From: Halisarca cf. caerulea
Lineage: Eukaryota > Porifera > Demospongiae > Chondrillida > Halisarcidae
Assembly (NCBI GenBank): GCA_963170055.1
Contig: CAUJGJ010000003.1
Location: 950,344 to 1,014,343 of the forward strand
Direction: 5' to 3'
Length of the DNA stretch: 64,000 bases
The notes beneath the pieces are model-generated. The model was not told the DNA's origin and ran no database searches. It saw nothing but the letters and a program-made list of their open reading frames with translations. Numbering within the stretch: the first letter of the stretch is position 1; each line of letters starts with the position of its first letter. The position numbers and the translations under genes are program-made. Below, in pieces: positions 14,530 to 31,100 of this stretch.

Positions 14530-17390
14530 ACTGTACACTATACTTCTGCTCTCTCTCTCTGCCCTGTACTCTATACTACTGCTCCCTCTCTATACTTTAC
14601 ACTTTACTACTGCTCCCTCTCTATACTGTACACTATACTACTGCTCCCTCTCTATACTGTACACTACACTACTGCTCCCTCTCTATACTGTACACTATAC
14701 TACTGCTCCCTTTCTATACTGTACACTATACTACTGCTCCCTCTCTACACTGTACACTATACTTCTGCTCTCTCTCTCTGCCCTGTACTCTATACTGCTG
14801 CTCCCTCTCTATACTCTACACTTTACTACTGCTCCCCCTCTATACTGTACACTGTACTACTGCTCTCTCTCTGCACTGTACTCTATACTACTGCTCCCTC
14901 TCTATACTGTACAATATACTACCGCTCCCTCTCTATACTGTACACTATATTACTGCTCCCTCTCTATACTGTACACTATACTACTGCTCCCTCTCTATAC
15001 TGTACACTATACTACTGCTCCCTCTCTATACTGTACACTATACTACTGCTCCCTCTCTATTGTACACTATACTACTGCTCCCTCTCTATATACTGTACAC
15101 TGTACTACTGCTCCCCCTCTGTACTGTACACTATACTACTGCTCCCACTCTACACTGTACACTATACTACTGCTCCCTCTCTACACTGTACACTATACTA
15201 CTGCTCCCTCTCTATACTGTACACTATACTACTGCACCCTCTCTATTGTACACTGTACTACTGCTCCCTCTCTATATACTGTACACTGTACTACTGCTCC
15301 CCCTCTGTACTGTACACTATACTACTGCTCCCTCTCTATACTTTACACTATACTACTGCTCCCTCTCTACACTGTACACTATACTACTGCTCCCTCTCTA
15401 TACTGTACACTATACTACTGCTCCCTCTTTACACTTTACACTGTACTGCTGCTCCTTCTCTATACTATACACTATATTACTGCTCCCTCTCTACACTGTA
15501 CACTATACTACTGTTCCCTTTCCATACTGTGCACTATACTACTGCTCCCACTCTACACTGTACACTATACTACTGCTCCCTCTCTACACTGTACACTACG
15601 TATACTACTGCTCCCTCTCTATACTGTACACTATACTACTGCTCCCTCTCTATTGTACACTGTACTACTTCTCCCTCTGTATATACTGTACACTGTACTA
15701 CTGCTCCCCCTATGTACTGTACACTATACTACTGCTCCCTCTCTATACTGTACACTTTCCTACTGCTCCCTCTCTACACTGTACACTATACTACTACTCC
15801 CTCTCTACACTGTACACTATACTACTGCTCCCTCTCTATACTGTACACTATACTACTGCTCCCTCTCTACACTGTACACTATACTACTGCTCCCTCTCTA
15901 CACTGTACACTATACTACTGCTCCCTCTCTATACTGTACACTATACTACTGCTCCCTCTCTATACTGTACACTACACTACTGCTCCCTCTCTATACTGTA
16001 CACTATACTACTGCTCCCTCTCTACTGTACACTGTACTACTGCTCCCCCTCTGTACTGTACACTATACTACTGCTCCCTCTCTATACTGTACACTATACT
16101 ACTGCTCCCTCTCTATACTGTACACTATACTACCGCTCCCTCTCTATACTGTACACTATACTACTGCTCCCTCTCTATTTTACACTATACTACTGCTCCC
16201 CCTCTGTACTGTACACTATACTACTGCTCCCTCTTTACACTGTACACTATACTACTGTTCCCTCTCCATACTGTACACTATACTGCTGCTCCCTCTCTAC
16301 ACTGTACACTATACTACTGCTCCCTCTCTACACTGTTCTCTATACTACTGCTCCCTCTCTATACTGTACACTGTACTTCTGCTCCCTCTCTAAACTGTAC
16401 ACTACACTACTGTTCTTTCTCTACACTGTACACTATACTACTGCTCCCTCTCTATACTGTACACTATACTACTGCTCCCTCTCTATACTGTACACTACAC
16501 TACTGCTCCCTCTCTATACTGTACACTATACTACTGCTCCCTTTCTATACTGTACACTATACTACTGCTCCCTCTCTACACTGTACACTATACTTCTGCT
16601 CTCTCTCTCTGCCCTGTACTCTATACTACTGCTCCCTCTCTATACTTTACACTTTACTACTGCTCCCTCTCTATACTGTACACTATACTACTGCTCCCTC
16701 TCTATACTGTACACTACACTACTGCTCCCTCTCTATACTGTACACTATACTACTGCTCCCTTTCTATACTGTACACTATACTACTGCTCCCTCTCTACAC
16801 TGTACACTATACTTCTGCTCTCTCTCTCTGCCCTGTACTCTATACTACTGCTCCCTCTCTATACTGTACACTTTACTACTGCTCCCTCTCTATACTGTAC
16901 ACTGTACTACTGCTCTCTCTCTGCACTGTACTCTATACTACTGCTCCCTCTCTATACTGTACACTATACTACCGCTCCCTCTCTATACTGTACACTATAT
17001 TACTGCTCCCTCTCTATACTGTACACTATACTACTGCTCCCTCTCTATACTGTACACTATACTACTGCTCCCTCTCTATACTGTACACTATACTACTGCT
17101 CCCTCTCTATTGTACACTGTACTACTGCTCCCTCTCTATATACTGTACACTGTACTACTGCTCCCCCTCTGTACTGTACACTATACTACTGCTCCCACTC
17201 TACACTGTACACTATACTACTGCTCCCTCTCTACACTGTACACTATACTACTGCTCCCTCTCTATACTGTACACTATACTACTGCACCCTCTCTATTGTA
17301 CACTGTACTACTGCTCCCTCTCTATATACTGTACACTGTACTACTGCTCCCCCTCTGTACTGTACACTATACTACTGCTCCCTCTCTATA
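14530..17390 (+). repeat. Higher-order duplication, 2,050-bp offset
   Basis: A block of roughly 0.85 kb (about 14,530-15,340) recurs at about 16,580-17,390. Shared markers at a 2,050-bp offset are the CTCTCTCTGCCCTG variant, the ACCGCTCCCT variant (14,921 and 16,971), and the ACTGCACCCT variant (15,231 and 17,281). Confidence 0.75.
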
Positions 17391-20300
17391 CTGTACACTA
17401 TACTACTGCTCCCTCTCTATACTGTACACTACACTACTGCTCCCTCTCTATACTGTACACTATACTACTGCTCCCTCTCTACTGTACACTGTACTACTGC
17501 TCCCCCTCTGTACTGTACACTATACTACTGCTCCCTCTCTATACTGTACACTATACTACTGCTCCCTCTCTATACTGTACACTATACTACTGCTCCCTCT
17601 CTATACTGTACACTATACTACTGCTCCCTCTCTATTTTACACTATACTACTGCTCCCCCTCTGTACTGTACACTATACTACTGCTCCCTCTTTACACTGT
17701 ACACTATACTACTGTTCCCTCTCCATACTGTACACTATACTGCTGCTCCCTCTCTACACTGTACACTATACTACTGCTCCCTCTCTACACTGTTCTCTAT
17801 ACTACTGCTCCCTCTCTATACTGTACACTGTACTTCTGCTCCCTCTCTAAACTGTACACTACACTACTGTTCTTTCTCTACACTGTACACTATACTACTG
17901 CTCCCTCTCTATTTTACACTATACTACTGCTCCCCCTCTGTACTGTACACTATACTACTGCTCCCTCTCTATACTGTACACTATACTACTGCTCCCTCTT
18001 TACCCTTTACACTGTACTACTGCTCCTTCTCTATACTGTACACTATACTACTGCTCCCTCTCTACACTGTACACTATACTACTGCTCCCTCTCTATTTTA
18101 AACTGTACTACTGCTCCCTCTCTATATACTGTACACTGTACTACTCCTCCCCCTCTGTACTGTACACTATACTACTGCTCCCTCTCTATACTGTAAACTA
18201 TACTACTGCTCCCTCTCTATACTGTACACTATACTACTGCTCCCTCTCTATACTGTACACTATACTACTGCTCCCTCTTTACACTTTACACTGTACTACT
18301 GCTCCTTCTCTATACTGTACACTATACTACTGCTCCCTCTCCACACTGTACACTATACTACTGCTCTCTCTCTGCCCTGTACTCTATACTACTGCTCCCT
18401 CTCTATACTTTACACTTTACTACTGCTCCTTCTCTATACTGTACACTGTACTACTGCTCTCTCTCTGCACTGTACTCTATACTACTGCTCCCTCTCTATA
18501 CTGTACACTTTACTACTGCTCCCTCTCTACACTGTACACTCTACTACTGCTCCCTCTCTATACTGTACACTATACTTCTGCTCCCTCTTTACAATTTACA
18601 CTGTACTGCTGCTCCTTCTCTATACTGTACACTATACTACTGCTCCCTCTCTACACTGTACACTATACTACTGTTCCCTCTCCATACTGTGCACTATACT
18701 ACTGCTCCCACTCTACACTGTACACTATACTACTGCTCCCTCTCTACACTGTACACTACGTATACTACTGCTCCCTCTCTATACTATACACTATACTACT
18801 GCTCCCTCTCTATTGTACACTGTACTACTGCTCCCTCTCTATATACTGTACACTGTACTACTGCTCCCTCTCTATACTGTACACTTTACTACTGCTCCCT
18901 CTCTACACTGTACACTATACTACTGCTCCCTCTCTACACTGTACACTATACTACTGCTCCCTCTCTATACTGTACACTATACTACTGCTCCCTCTCTACA
19001 CTGTACACTATACTACTTCTCCCTCTCTACACTGTACTCTATACTACTGCTCCCTCTCTATACTGTACACTATACTACTGCTCCCTCTCTATACTGTACA
19101 CTACACTACTGCTCCCTCTCTATACTGTACACTATACTACTGCTCCCTCTCTACTGTACACTGTACTACTGCTCCCCCTCTGTACTGTACACTATACTAC
19201 TGCTCCCCCTCTGTACTGTACACTATACTACTGCTCCCTTTCTATACTGTACACTATACTACTGCTCCCTCTCTACACTGTACACTATACTACTGCTCCC
19301 TCTCTATTGTACACTGTACTACTGCTCCCTCTCTATATACTGTACACTGTACTACTGCTCCCCCTCTGTACTGTACACTATACTACTGCTCCCTCTCTAT
19401 ACTGTACACTATACTACTGCTCCCACTCTATACTGTACACTATACTACTGCTCCCTCTTTACACTTTACACTGTACTACTGCTCCTTCTCTATACTGTAC
19501 ACTATACTACTGCTCCCACTCTACACTGTACACTATACTACTGCTCCCTCTCTACACTGTACACCCTACTACTGTTCTTTCTCTACACTGTACACTATAC
19601 TACTGCTCCCTCTTTATACAGTACACTTTACTACTGCTCCCTCTCTACACTGTACACTATACTACTGCTCCCTCTCTATACTGTACACTACACTACTGCT
19701 CCCTCTCTATACTGTACACTATACTACTGCTCCCTCTCTACACTGTACACTATACTTCTGCTCTCTCTCTGCCCTGTACTCTATACTACTGCTCCCTCTC
19801 TATACTTTACACTTTACTACTGCTCCCTCTCTATACTTTACACTTTACTACTGCTCCCTCTCTATACTGTGCACTGTACTACTGTTCTCTCTCTGCACTG
19901 TACTCTATACTACTGCTCCCTCTCTATACTGTACACTGTACTACTGCTCCCCCTCTGTACTGTACACTATACTACTGCTCCCTCTCTATACTGTACACTA
20001 TACTACTGCTCCCTCTCTATACTGTACACTATACTACTGCTCCCTCTCTATACTGTACACTATACTACTGCTCCCTCTTTACACTTTACACTGTACTACT
20101 GCTCCCTCTCTATACTGTACACTATACTACTGCTCCCTCTCTACACTGTACACTATACTACTGCTCCCTCTCTATACTGTACACTATACTACTGCTCCCT
20201 CTCTATTTTACACTGTACTACTACTCCCTCTCTATATACTGTACACTGTACTACTGCTCCCCCTCTGTACTGTACACTATACTACTGCTCCCTCTCTATA

Positions 20301-21162
20301 CTGTACACTTTACTACTGCTCCCTCTCTACACTGTACACTATACTACTGCTCCCTCTCTATACTGTACAATATACTACTGCTCCCTCTCTATACTGTACA
20401 CTATACAACTGCTCCCTCTTTACACTTTACACTGTACTACTGCTCCTTCTCTATACTGTACACTATACTACTGCTCCCACTCTACACTGTACACTATACT
20501 ACTGCTCCCTCTCTACACTGTACACTCTACTACTGTTCTTTCTCTACACTGTACACTATACTACTGCTCCCTCTTTATACAGTACACTTTACTACTGCTC
20601 CCTCCCTACACTGTACACTATACTACTGCTCCCTCTCTATACTGTATACTACACTACTGCTCCCTCTCTATACTGTACACTATACTACTGCTCCCTTTCT
20701 ATACTGTACACTATACTACTGCTCCCTCTCTACACTGTACACTATACTTCTGCTCTCTCTCTGCCCTGTACTCTATACTACTGCTCCCTCTCTATACTTT
20801 ACACCTTACTGCTGCTCCCTCTCTATACTGTACACTGTACTACTGCTCTCTCTCTGCACTGTACTCTATACTAATGCTCCCTCTCTATACTGTACACTTT
20901 ACTACTGCTCCCTCTCTACACTGTACACTCTACTACTGCTCCCTCTCTATACTGTACACTATACTACTACTCCCTCTTTACAATTTACACTGTACTGCTG
21001 CTCCTTCTCTATACTGTACACTATACTACTGCTCCCTCTCTACACTGTACACTATACTACTGTTCCCTCTCCATATTGTGCACTATACTACTGCTCCCAC
21101 TCTACACTTTACACTATACTACTGCTCCCTCTCTACACTGTACACTACGTATACTACTGCTC

Positions 21163-21217
21163 TGTAGTGTACAGTATAGAGAGGGAGCAGTAGTATAGTG
21201 TACAGTATAGAGAGGGA
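21163..21217 (-). repeat. Inverted satellite segment (about two monomers)
   Basis: About 55 bp reads as the reverse complement of the satellite (TGTAGTGTACAG... to ...AGAGAGGGA), with normal plus-orientation monomers on both sides. It is the only place in the window where I see satellite on the minus strand. It brings plus-strand stop codons into the array and ends the open frames there. The junctions do not restore a perfect monomer if the segment is simply flipped, so a deletion, a templated insertion or an assembly join must also be considered. Confidence 0.9.
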
Positions 21218-24200
21218 ATACTTTACACTTTACTGCTGCTCCCTCTCTATACTGTACACTGTACTACTGCTCTCTCTCTGCACTGTACTCTATACTACTC
21301 CTCCCTCTCTATACTGTACACTTTACTACTGCTCCCTCTCTACACTGTACACTATACTACTGCTCCCTCTCTATACTGTACACTATACTACTGCTCCCTC
21401 TTTACACTTTACACTGTACTGCTGCTCCTTCTCTATACTGTACACTATACTACTGCTCCCTCTCTACACTGTACACTATACTACTGTTCCCTCTCCATAC
21501 TGTGCACTATACTACTGCTCCCACTCTACACTGTACACTATACTACTGCTCCCTCTCTACACTGTACACTACGTATACTACTGCTCCCTCTCTATACTGT
21601 ACACTATACTACTGCTCCCTCTCTATTGTACACTGTACTACTGCTCCCTCTCTATATACTGTACACTGTACTACTGCTCCCCCTATGTACTGTACACTAT
21701 ACTACTGCTCCCTCTCTACACTGTACACTATACTACTGCTCCCTCTCTATTCTGTACACTATACTACTGCTCCCTCTCTACACTGTACACTATACTACTG
21801 CTCCCTCTCTACACTGTACACTATACTACTGCTCCCTCTCTATACTGTACACTATACTACTGCTCCCTCTCTATACTGTACACTACACTACTGCTCCCTC
21901 TCTATACTGTTCACTATACTACTGCTCTCTCTCTACTGTACACTGTACTACTGCTCCCCCTCTGTACTGTACACTATACTACTGCTCCCTCTCTATACTG
22001 TACACTATACTACTGCTCCCTCTCTATACTGTACACTATACTACTGCTCCCTCTCTATACTGTACACTATACTACTGCTCCCTCTCTATTTTACACTATA
22101 CTACTGCTCCCCCTCTGTACTGTACACTATACTACTGCTCCCTCTTTACACTGTACACTATACTACTGTTCCCTCTCCATACTGTACACTATACTGCTGC
22201 TCCCTCTCTACACAGTACACTATACTACTGCTCCCTCTCTACACTGTTCTCTATACTACTACTCCCTCTCTATACTGTACACTGTACTTGTGCTCCCTCT
22301 CTAAACTGTACACTACACTACTGTTCTTTCTCTACACTGTACACTATACTACTGCTCCCTCTCTATACTGTACACTATACTACTGCTCCCTCTCTATACT
22401 GTACACTACACTACTGCTCCCTCTCTATACTGTACACTATACTACTGCTCCCTTTCTATACTGTACACTATACTACTGCTCCCTCTCTACACTGTACACT
22501 ATACTTCTGCTCTCTCTCTCTGCCCTGTACTCTATACTACTGCTCCCTCTCTATACTGTACACTTTACTACTGCTCCCTCTCTATACTGTACACTGTACT
22601 ACTGCTCCCTCTCTATACTGTACACTATACTACTGCTCCCTCTTTACACTTTACACTGTACTACTGCTCCTTCTCTATATACTGTACACTATACTACTGC
22701 TCCCTCTCTACACTTTACACTATACTACTGTTCCCTCTCCATACTGTGCACTATACTACTGTTCCCTCTCTATTGTACACTGTACTACTGCTCCCTCTCT
22801 ATATACTGTACACTGTACTACTGCTCCCCCTCTGTACTGTACACTATACTACTGCTCCCTCTCTATACTGTACACTTTACTACTGCTCCCTCTCTACACT
22901 GTACACTATACTACTGCTCCGTCTCTATACTGTACACTATACTACTGCTCCCTCTTTACACTTTACACTGTACTACTGCTCCTTCTCTATACTGTACACT
23001 ATACTACTGCTCCCTCTCTACACTGTACACTATACTACTGTTCCCTCTCCATACTGTGCACTATACTACTGCTCCCTCTCTATTGTACACTGTACTACTG
23101 CTCCCTCTCTATATACTGTACACTATACTACTGCTCCCTCTCTATTTTACACTATACTACTGCTCCCCCTCTGTACTGTACGCTATACTACTGCTCCTTC
23201 TCTATACTGTACACTATACTACTGCTCCCTCTCTATACTGTACACTATACTACTGCTCCCTTTCTATACTGTATACTATACTACTGCTCCCTCTCTACAC
23301 TGTACACTATACTTCTGCTCTCTCTCTCTGCCCTGTACTCTATACTACTGCTCCCTCTCTATACTTTACACTTTACTACTGCTCCCTCTCTATACTTTAC
23401 ACTATACTACTGCTCCCTCTCTATACTGTACACTACACTACTGCTCCCTCTCTATACTGTACACTATACTACTGCTCCCTTTCTATACTGTACACTATAC
23501 TACTGCTCCCTCTCTACACTGTACACTATACTACTGCTCCCTCTCTATACTGTACACTATACTACTGCTCCCTCTTTACACTTTACACTGTGCTACTGCT
23601 CCTTCTCTATACTGTACACTATTTTTCTGCTCCCTCTCTACACTGTACACTATACTACTGCTCCCTCTCTATTTTACACTGTACTACTGATCCCTCTCTA
23701 TATACTGTACACTGTACTACTGCTCCCCCTCTGTACTGTACACTATACTACTGCTCCCTCTCTATACTGTAAACTATACTACTGCTCCCTCTCTATACTG
23801 TACACTATACTACTGCTCCCTCTCTATACTGTACACTATACTACTGCTCCCTCTTTACACTTTACACTGTACTACTGCTCCTTCTCTATACTGTACACTA
23901 TACTACTGCTCCCTCTCTACACTGTACACTATACTACTGCTCTCTCTCTGCCCTGTACTCTATACTACTGCTCCCTCTCTATACTTTACACTTTACTGCT
24001 GCTCCCTCTCTATACTGTACACTGTACTACTGCTCTCTCTCTGCACTGTACTCTATACTACTGCTCCCTCTCTATACTGTACACTTTACTACTGCTCCCT
24101 CTCTACACTGTACACTATACTACTGCTCCCTCTCTATACTGTACATTATACTACTGCTCCCTCTTTACACTTTACACTGTACTGCTGCTCCTTCTCTATA

Positions 24201-27200
24201 CTGTACACTATACTACTGCTCCCTCTCTACACTGTACACTATACTACTGTTCCCTCTCCATACTGTGCACTATACTACTGCTCCCACTCTACACTGTACA
24301 CTATACTACTGCTCCCTCTCTACACTGTACACTACGTATACTACTGCTCCCTCTCTATACTGTACACTATACTACTGCTCCCTCTCTATTGTACACTGTA
24401 CTACTTCTCCCTCTCTATATACTGTACACTGTACTACTGCTCCCCCTATGTACTGTACACTATACTACTACTCCCTCTCTATACTGTACACTTTCCTACT
24501 GCTCCCTCTCTACACTGTACACTATACTACTACTCCCTCTCTACACTGTACACTATACTACTGCTCCCTCTGTATACTGTACACTATACTACTGCTCCCT
24601 CTCTACACTGTACACTATACTACTGCTCCCTCTCTACACTGTACACTATACTACTGCTCCCTCTCTATACTGTACACTATACTACTGCTCCCTCTCTATA
24701 CTGTACACTACACTACTGCTCCCTCTCTACTGTACACTGTACTACTGCTCCCCCTCTCTACTGTACACTGTACTACTGCTCCCCCTCTGTACTGTACACT
24801 ATACTACTGCTCCCTCTCTATACTGTACACTATACTACTGCTCCCTCTCTACACTGTACACTATACTACTGCTCCCTCTCTATTGTACACTGTACTACTG
24901 CTCCCTCTCTATATACTGTACACTGTACTACTGCTCCCCCTCTGTACTGTACACTATACTACTGCTCCCTCTCTATACTGTACACTATACTACTGCTCCC
25001 ACTCTATACTGTACACTATACTACTGCTCCCTCTCTATGTTGTACACTATACTACTGCTCCCTCTTTACACTTTACACTGTACTACTGCTCCTTCTCTAT
25101 ACTGTACACTATACTACTGCTCCCTCTCTACACTGTACACTATACTACTGCTCCATCTCTATTTTACACTGTACTACTGCTCCCTCTCTATATACTGTAC
25201 ACTGTACTACTGCGCCCCCTCTGTACTGTACACTATACTACTGCTCCCTCTCTATACTGTACACTATACTACTGCTCCCTCTCTACACTGTACACTCTAC
25301 TATTGTTCTTTCTCTACACTGTACACTATACTACTGCTCCCTCTTTATACAGTACACTTTACTACTGCTCCCTCTCTACACTGTACACTATACTACTGCT
25401 CCCTCTCTATACTGTACAATACACTACTGCTCCCTCTCTATACTGTACACTATACTACTGCTCCCTTTCTATACTGTACACTATACTACTGCTCCCTCTC
25501 TACACTGTACACTATACTTCTGCTCTCTCTCTGCCCTGTACTCTATACTACTGCTCCCTCTCTATACTTTACACTTTACTACTGCTCCCTCTCTACACTG
25601 TACACTATACTACTGCTCCCTCTCTATACTGTACACTATACTACTGCTCCCTCTCTATACTGTACACTATACAACTGCTCCCTCTTTACACTTTACACTG
25701 TACTACTGCTCCTTCTCTATACTGTACACTATACTACTGCTCCCACTCTACACTGTACACTATACTACTGCTCCCTCTCTACACTGTACACTCTACTACT
25801 GTTCTTTCTCTACACTGTACACTATACTACTGCTCCCTCTTTATACAGTACACTTTACTACTGCTCCCTCTCTACACTGTACACTATACTACTGCTCCCT
25901 CTCTCTACTGTACACTACACTACTGCTCCCTCTCTATACTGTACACTATACTACTGCTCCCTTTCTATACTGTACACTATACTACTGCTCCCTCTCTACA
26001 CTGTACACTATACTTCTGCTCTTTCTCTGCCCTGTACTCTATACTACTGCTCCCTCTCTATACTTTACACTTTACTACTGCTCCCTCTCTATACTGTACA
26101 CTGTACTACTGCTCTCTCTCTGCACTGTACTCTATACTACTGCTCCCTCTCTATACTGTACACTTTACTACTGCTCCCTCTCTACACTGTACACTCTACT
26201 ACTGCTCCCTCTCTATACTGTACACTATACTACTGCTCCCTCTTTACAATTTACACTGTACTGCTGCTCCTTCTCTATACTGTACACTATACTACTGCTC
26301 CCTCTCTACACTGTACACTATACTACTGTTCCCTCTCCATACTGTGCACTATACTACTGCTCCCACTCTACACTGTACACTATACTACTGCTCCCTCTCT
26401 ACACTGTACACTACGTATACTACTGCTCCCTCTCTATACTGTACACTATACTACTGCTCCCTCTCTATTGTACACTGTACTACTGCTCCCTCTCTATATA
26501 CTGTACACTGTACTACTGCTCCCTCTCTATGCTGTACACTTTACTACTGCTCCCTCTCTACACTGTACACTATACTACTGCTCCCTCTCTACACTGTACA
26601 CTATACTACTGCTCCCTCTCTATACTGTACACTATACTACTGCTCCCTCTCTACACTGTACACTATACTACTGCTCCCTCTCTACACTGTACTCTATACT
26701 ACTGCTCCCTCTCTATACTGTACACTATACTACTGCTCCCTCTCTATACTGTACACTACACTACTGCTCCCTCTCTATGCTGTACACTATACTACTGCTC
26801 CCTCTCTACTGTACACTGTACTACTGCTCCCCCTCTGTACTGTACACTATACTACTGCTCCCCCTCTGTACTGTACACTATACTCCTGCTCCCTCTCTAT
26901 ACTGTACACTATACTACTGCTCCCTCTCTACACTGTACACTATACTACTGCTCCCTCTCTATTGTACACTGTACTACTGCTCCCTCTCTATATACTGTAC
27001 ACTGTACTACTGCTCCCCCTCTGTACTGTACACTATACTACTGCTCCCTCTCTATACTGTACACTATACTACTGCTCCCACTCTATACTGTACACTATAC
27101 TACTGCTCCCTCTCTATGTTGTACACTATACTACTGCTCCCTCTTTACACTTTACACTGTACTACTGCTCCTTCTCTATACTGTACACTATACTACTGCT

Positions 27201-28189
27201 CCCTCTCTACACTGTACACTATACTACTGCTCCATCTCTATTTTACACTGTACTACTTCTCCCTCTCTATATACTGTACACTGTACTACTGTGCCCCCTC
27301 TGTACTGTACACTATACTACTGCTCCCTCTCTATACTGTACACTATACTACTGCTCCCTCTCTACACTGTACACTCTACTACTGTTCTTTCTCTACACTG
27401 TACACTATACTACTGCTCCCTCTTTATACAGTACACTTTACTACTGCTCCCTCTCTACACTGTACACTATACTACTGCTCCCTCTCTATACTGTACACTA
27501 CACTACTGCTCCCTCTCTATACTGTACACTATACTACTGCTCCCTTTCTATACTGTACACTATACTACTGCTCCCTCTCTACACTGTACACTATACTTCT
27601 GCTCTCTCTCTGCCCTGTACTCTATACTACTGCTCCCTCTCTATACTTTACACTTTACTACTGCTCCCTCTCTACACTGTACACTATACTACTGCTCCCT
27701 CTCTATACTGTACACTATACTACTGCTCCCTCTCTATACTGTACACTATACAACTGCTCCCTCTTTACACTTTACACTGTACTACTGCTCCTTCTCTATA
27801 CTGTACACTATACTACTGCTCCCACTCTACACTGTACACTATACTACTGCTCCCTCTCTACACTGTACACTCTACTACTGTTCTTTCTCTACACTGTACA
27901 CTATACTACTGCTCCCTCTTTATACAGTACACTTTACTACTGCTCCCTCTCTACACTGTACACTATACTACTGCTCCCTCTCTATACTGTACACTACACT
28001 ACTGCTCCCTCTCTATACTGTACACTATACTACTGCTCCCTTTCTACACTGTACACTATACTACTGCTCCCTCTCTACACTGTACACTATACTTCTGCTC
28101 TCTCTCTGCCCTGTACTCTATACTACTGCTCCCTCTCTATACTTTACACTTTACTACTGCTCCCTCTCTATACTGTACACTGTACTACT

Positions 28190-31100
28190 GATCTCTCTCT
28201 GCACTGTACTCTATACTACTGCTCCCTCTCTATACTGTACACTTTACTACTGCTCCCTCTCTATACTGTACACTATACTACTGCTCCCTCTTTACAATTT
28301 ACACTGTACTGCTGCTCCTTCTCTATACTGTACACTATACTACTGCTCCCTCTCTACACTGTACACTATACTACTGTTCCCTCTCCATACTGTGCACTAT
28401 ACTACTGCTCCCACTCTACACTGTACACTATACTACTGCTCCCTCTCTACACTGTACACTACGTATACTACTGCTCCCTCTCTATACTGTACACTATACT
28501 ATTGCTCCCTCTTTATTGTACACTGTACTACTGCTCCCTCTCTATATACTGTACACTGTACTACTGCTCCCTCTCTATACTGTACACTTTACTACTGCTC
28601 CCTCTCTACACTGTACACTATACTACTGCTCCCTCTCTACACTGTACACTATACTACTGCTCCCTCTCTATACTGTACACTATACTACTGCTCCCTCTCT
28701 ATACTGTACACTACACTACTGCTCCCTCTCTATACTGTACACTATACTACTGCTCCCTCTCTACTGTACACTGTACTACTGCTCCCCCTCTGTACTGTAC
28801 ACTATACTACTGCTCCCCCTCTGTACTGTACACTATACTACTGCTCCCTCTCTATACTGTACACTATACTACTGCTCCCTCTCTACACTGTACACTATAC
28901 TACTGCTCCCTCTCTATTGTACACTGTACTACTGCTCCCTCTCTATATACTGTACACTGTACTACTGCTCCCCCTCTGTACTGTACACTATACTACTGCT
29001 CCCTCTCTATACTGTACACTATACTACTGCTCCCACTCTATACTGTACACTATACTACTGCTCCCTCTTTACACTTTACACTGTACTACTGCTCCTTCTC
29101 TACACTGTACACTATACTACTGCTCCCTCTCTACACTGTGCACTACACTACTGCTCCCTCTCTATTGTACACTGTACTACTGCTCCCTCTCTATATACTG
29201 TACACTGTACTACTGCTCCCCCTCTTTACTGTACACTATACTACTGCTCCCTCTCTATACTGTACACTTTACTACTGCTCCCTCTCTACACTGTACACTA
29301 TACTACTGCTCCCTCTCTATACTGTACACTATACTACTGCTCCCTCTTTACACTTTACACTGTACTACTGCTCCTTCTCTATATACTGTACACTATACTA
29401 CTGCTCCCTCTCTACACTTTACACTATACTACTGTTCCCTCTCCATACTGTGCACTATACTACTGCTCCCTCTCTATTGTACACTGTACTACTGCTCCCT
29501 CTCTATATACTGTACACTGTACTACTGCTCCCCCTCTGTACTGTACACTATACTACTGCTCCCTCTCTATACTGTACACTTTACTACTGCTCCCTCTCTA
29601 CACTGTACACTATACTACTGCTCCCTCTCTATACTGTACACTATACTACTGCTCCCTCTTTACACTTTACACTGTACTACTGCTCCTTCTCTATACTGTA
29701 CACTATACTACTGCTCCCTCTCTACACTTTACACTATACTACTGTTCCCTCTCCATACTGTGCACTATACTACTGCTCCGTCTCTATTGTACACTGTACT
29801 ACTGCTCCCTCTCTATATACTGTACACTATACTACTGCTCCCTCTCTATTTTACACTATACTACTGCTCCCCCTCTGTACTGTACACTATACTACTGCTC
29901 CCTCTCTATACTGTACACTATACTTTTACTCCCTCTCTATACTGTACACTATACTACTGCTCCCTCTCTATTGTACACTGTACTACTGCTCCCCCTCTAT
30001 ATACTGTACACTGTACTACTGCTCCCCCTCTGTACTGTACACTATACTACTGCTCCCTCTCTATACTGTACACTATACTACTGCTCCCTCTCTATACTGT
30101 ACACTATACTACTGCTCCCTCTCTATACTGTACACTATACTACTGCTCCCTCTTTACACTTTACACTGTACTACTGCTCCTTCTCTATACTGTACACTAT
30201 ACTACTGCTCCCTCTCTACACTGTACACTATACTACTGCTCCCTCTCTATTTTACACTGTACTACTGCTCCCTCTCTATATACTGTACACTGTACTACTG
30301 CTCCCCCTCTGTACTGTACACTATACTACTGCTCCCTCTCTATACTGTACACTATACTACTGCTCCCACTCTATACTGTACACTATACTACTGCTCCCTC
30401 TCTATGTTGTACACTATACTACTGCTCCCTCTTTACACTTTACACTGTACTACTGCTCCTTCTCTATACTGTACACTATACTACTGCTCCCTCTCTACAC
30501 TGTACACTATACTACTGCTCCATCTCTATTTTACACTGTACTACTGCTCCCTCTCTATATACTGTACACTGTACTACTGCGCCCCCTCTGTACTGTACAC
30601 TATACTACTGCTCCCTCTCTATATTGTACACTATACTACTGCTCCCTCTCTACACTGTACACTCTACTATTGTTCTTTCTCTACACTGTACACTATACTA
30701 CTGCTCCCTCTTTATACAGTACACTTTACTACTGCTCCCTCTCTACACTGTACACTATACTACTGCTCCCTCTCTATACTGTACAATACACTACTGCTCC
30801 CTCTCTATACTGTACACTATACTACTGCTCCCTTTCTATACTGTACACTATACTACTGCTCCCTCTCTACACTGTACACTATACTTCTGCTCTCTCTCTG
30901 CCCTGTACTCTATACTACTGCTCCCTCTCTATACTTTACACTTTACTACTGCTCCCTCTCTACACTGTACACTATACTACTGCTCCCTCTCTATACTGTA
31001 CACTATACTACTGCTCCCTCTCTATACTTTACACTATACAACTGCTCCCTCTTTACACTTTACACTGTACTACTGCTCCTTCTCTATACTGTACACTATA

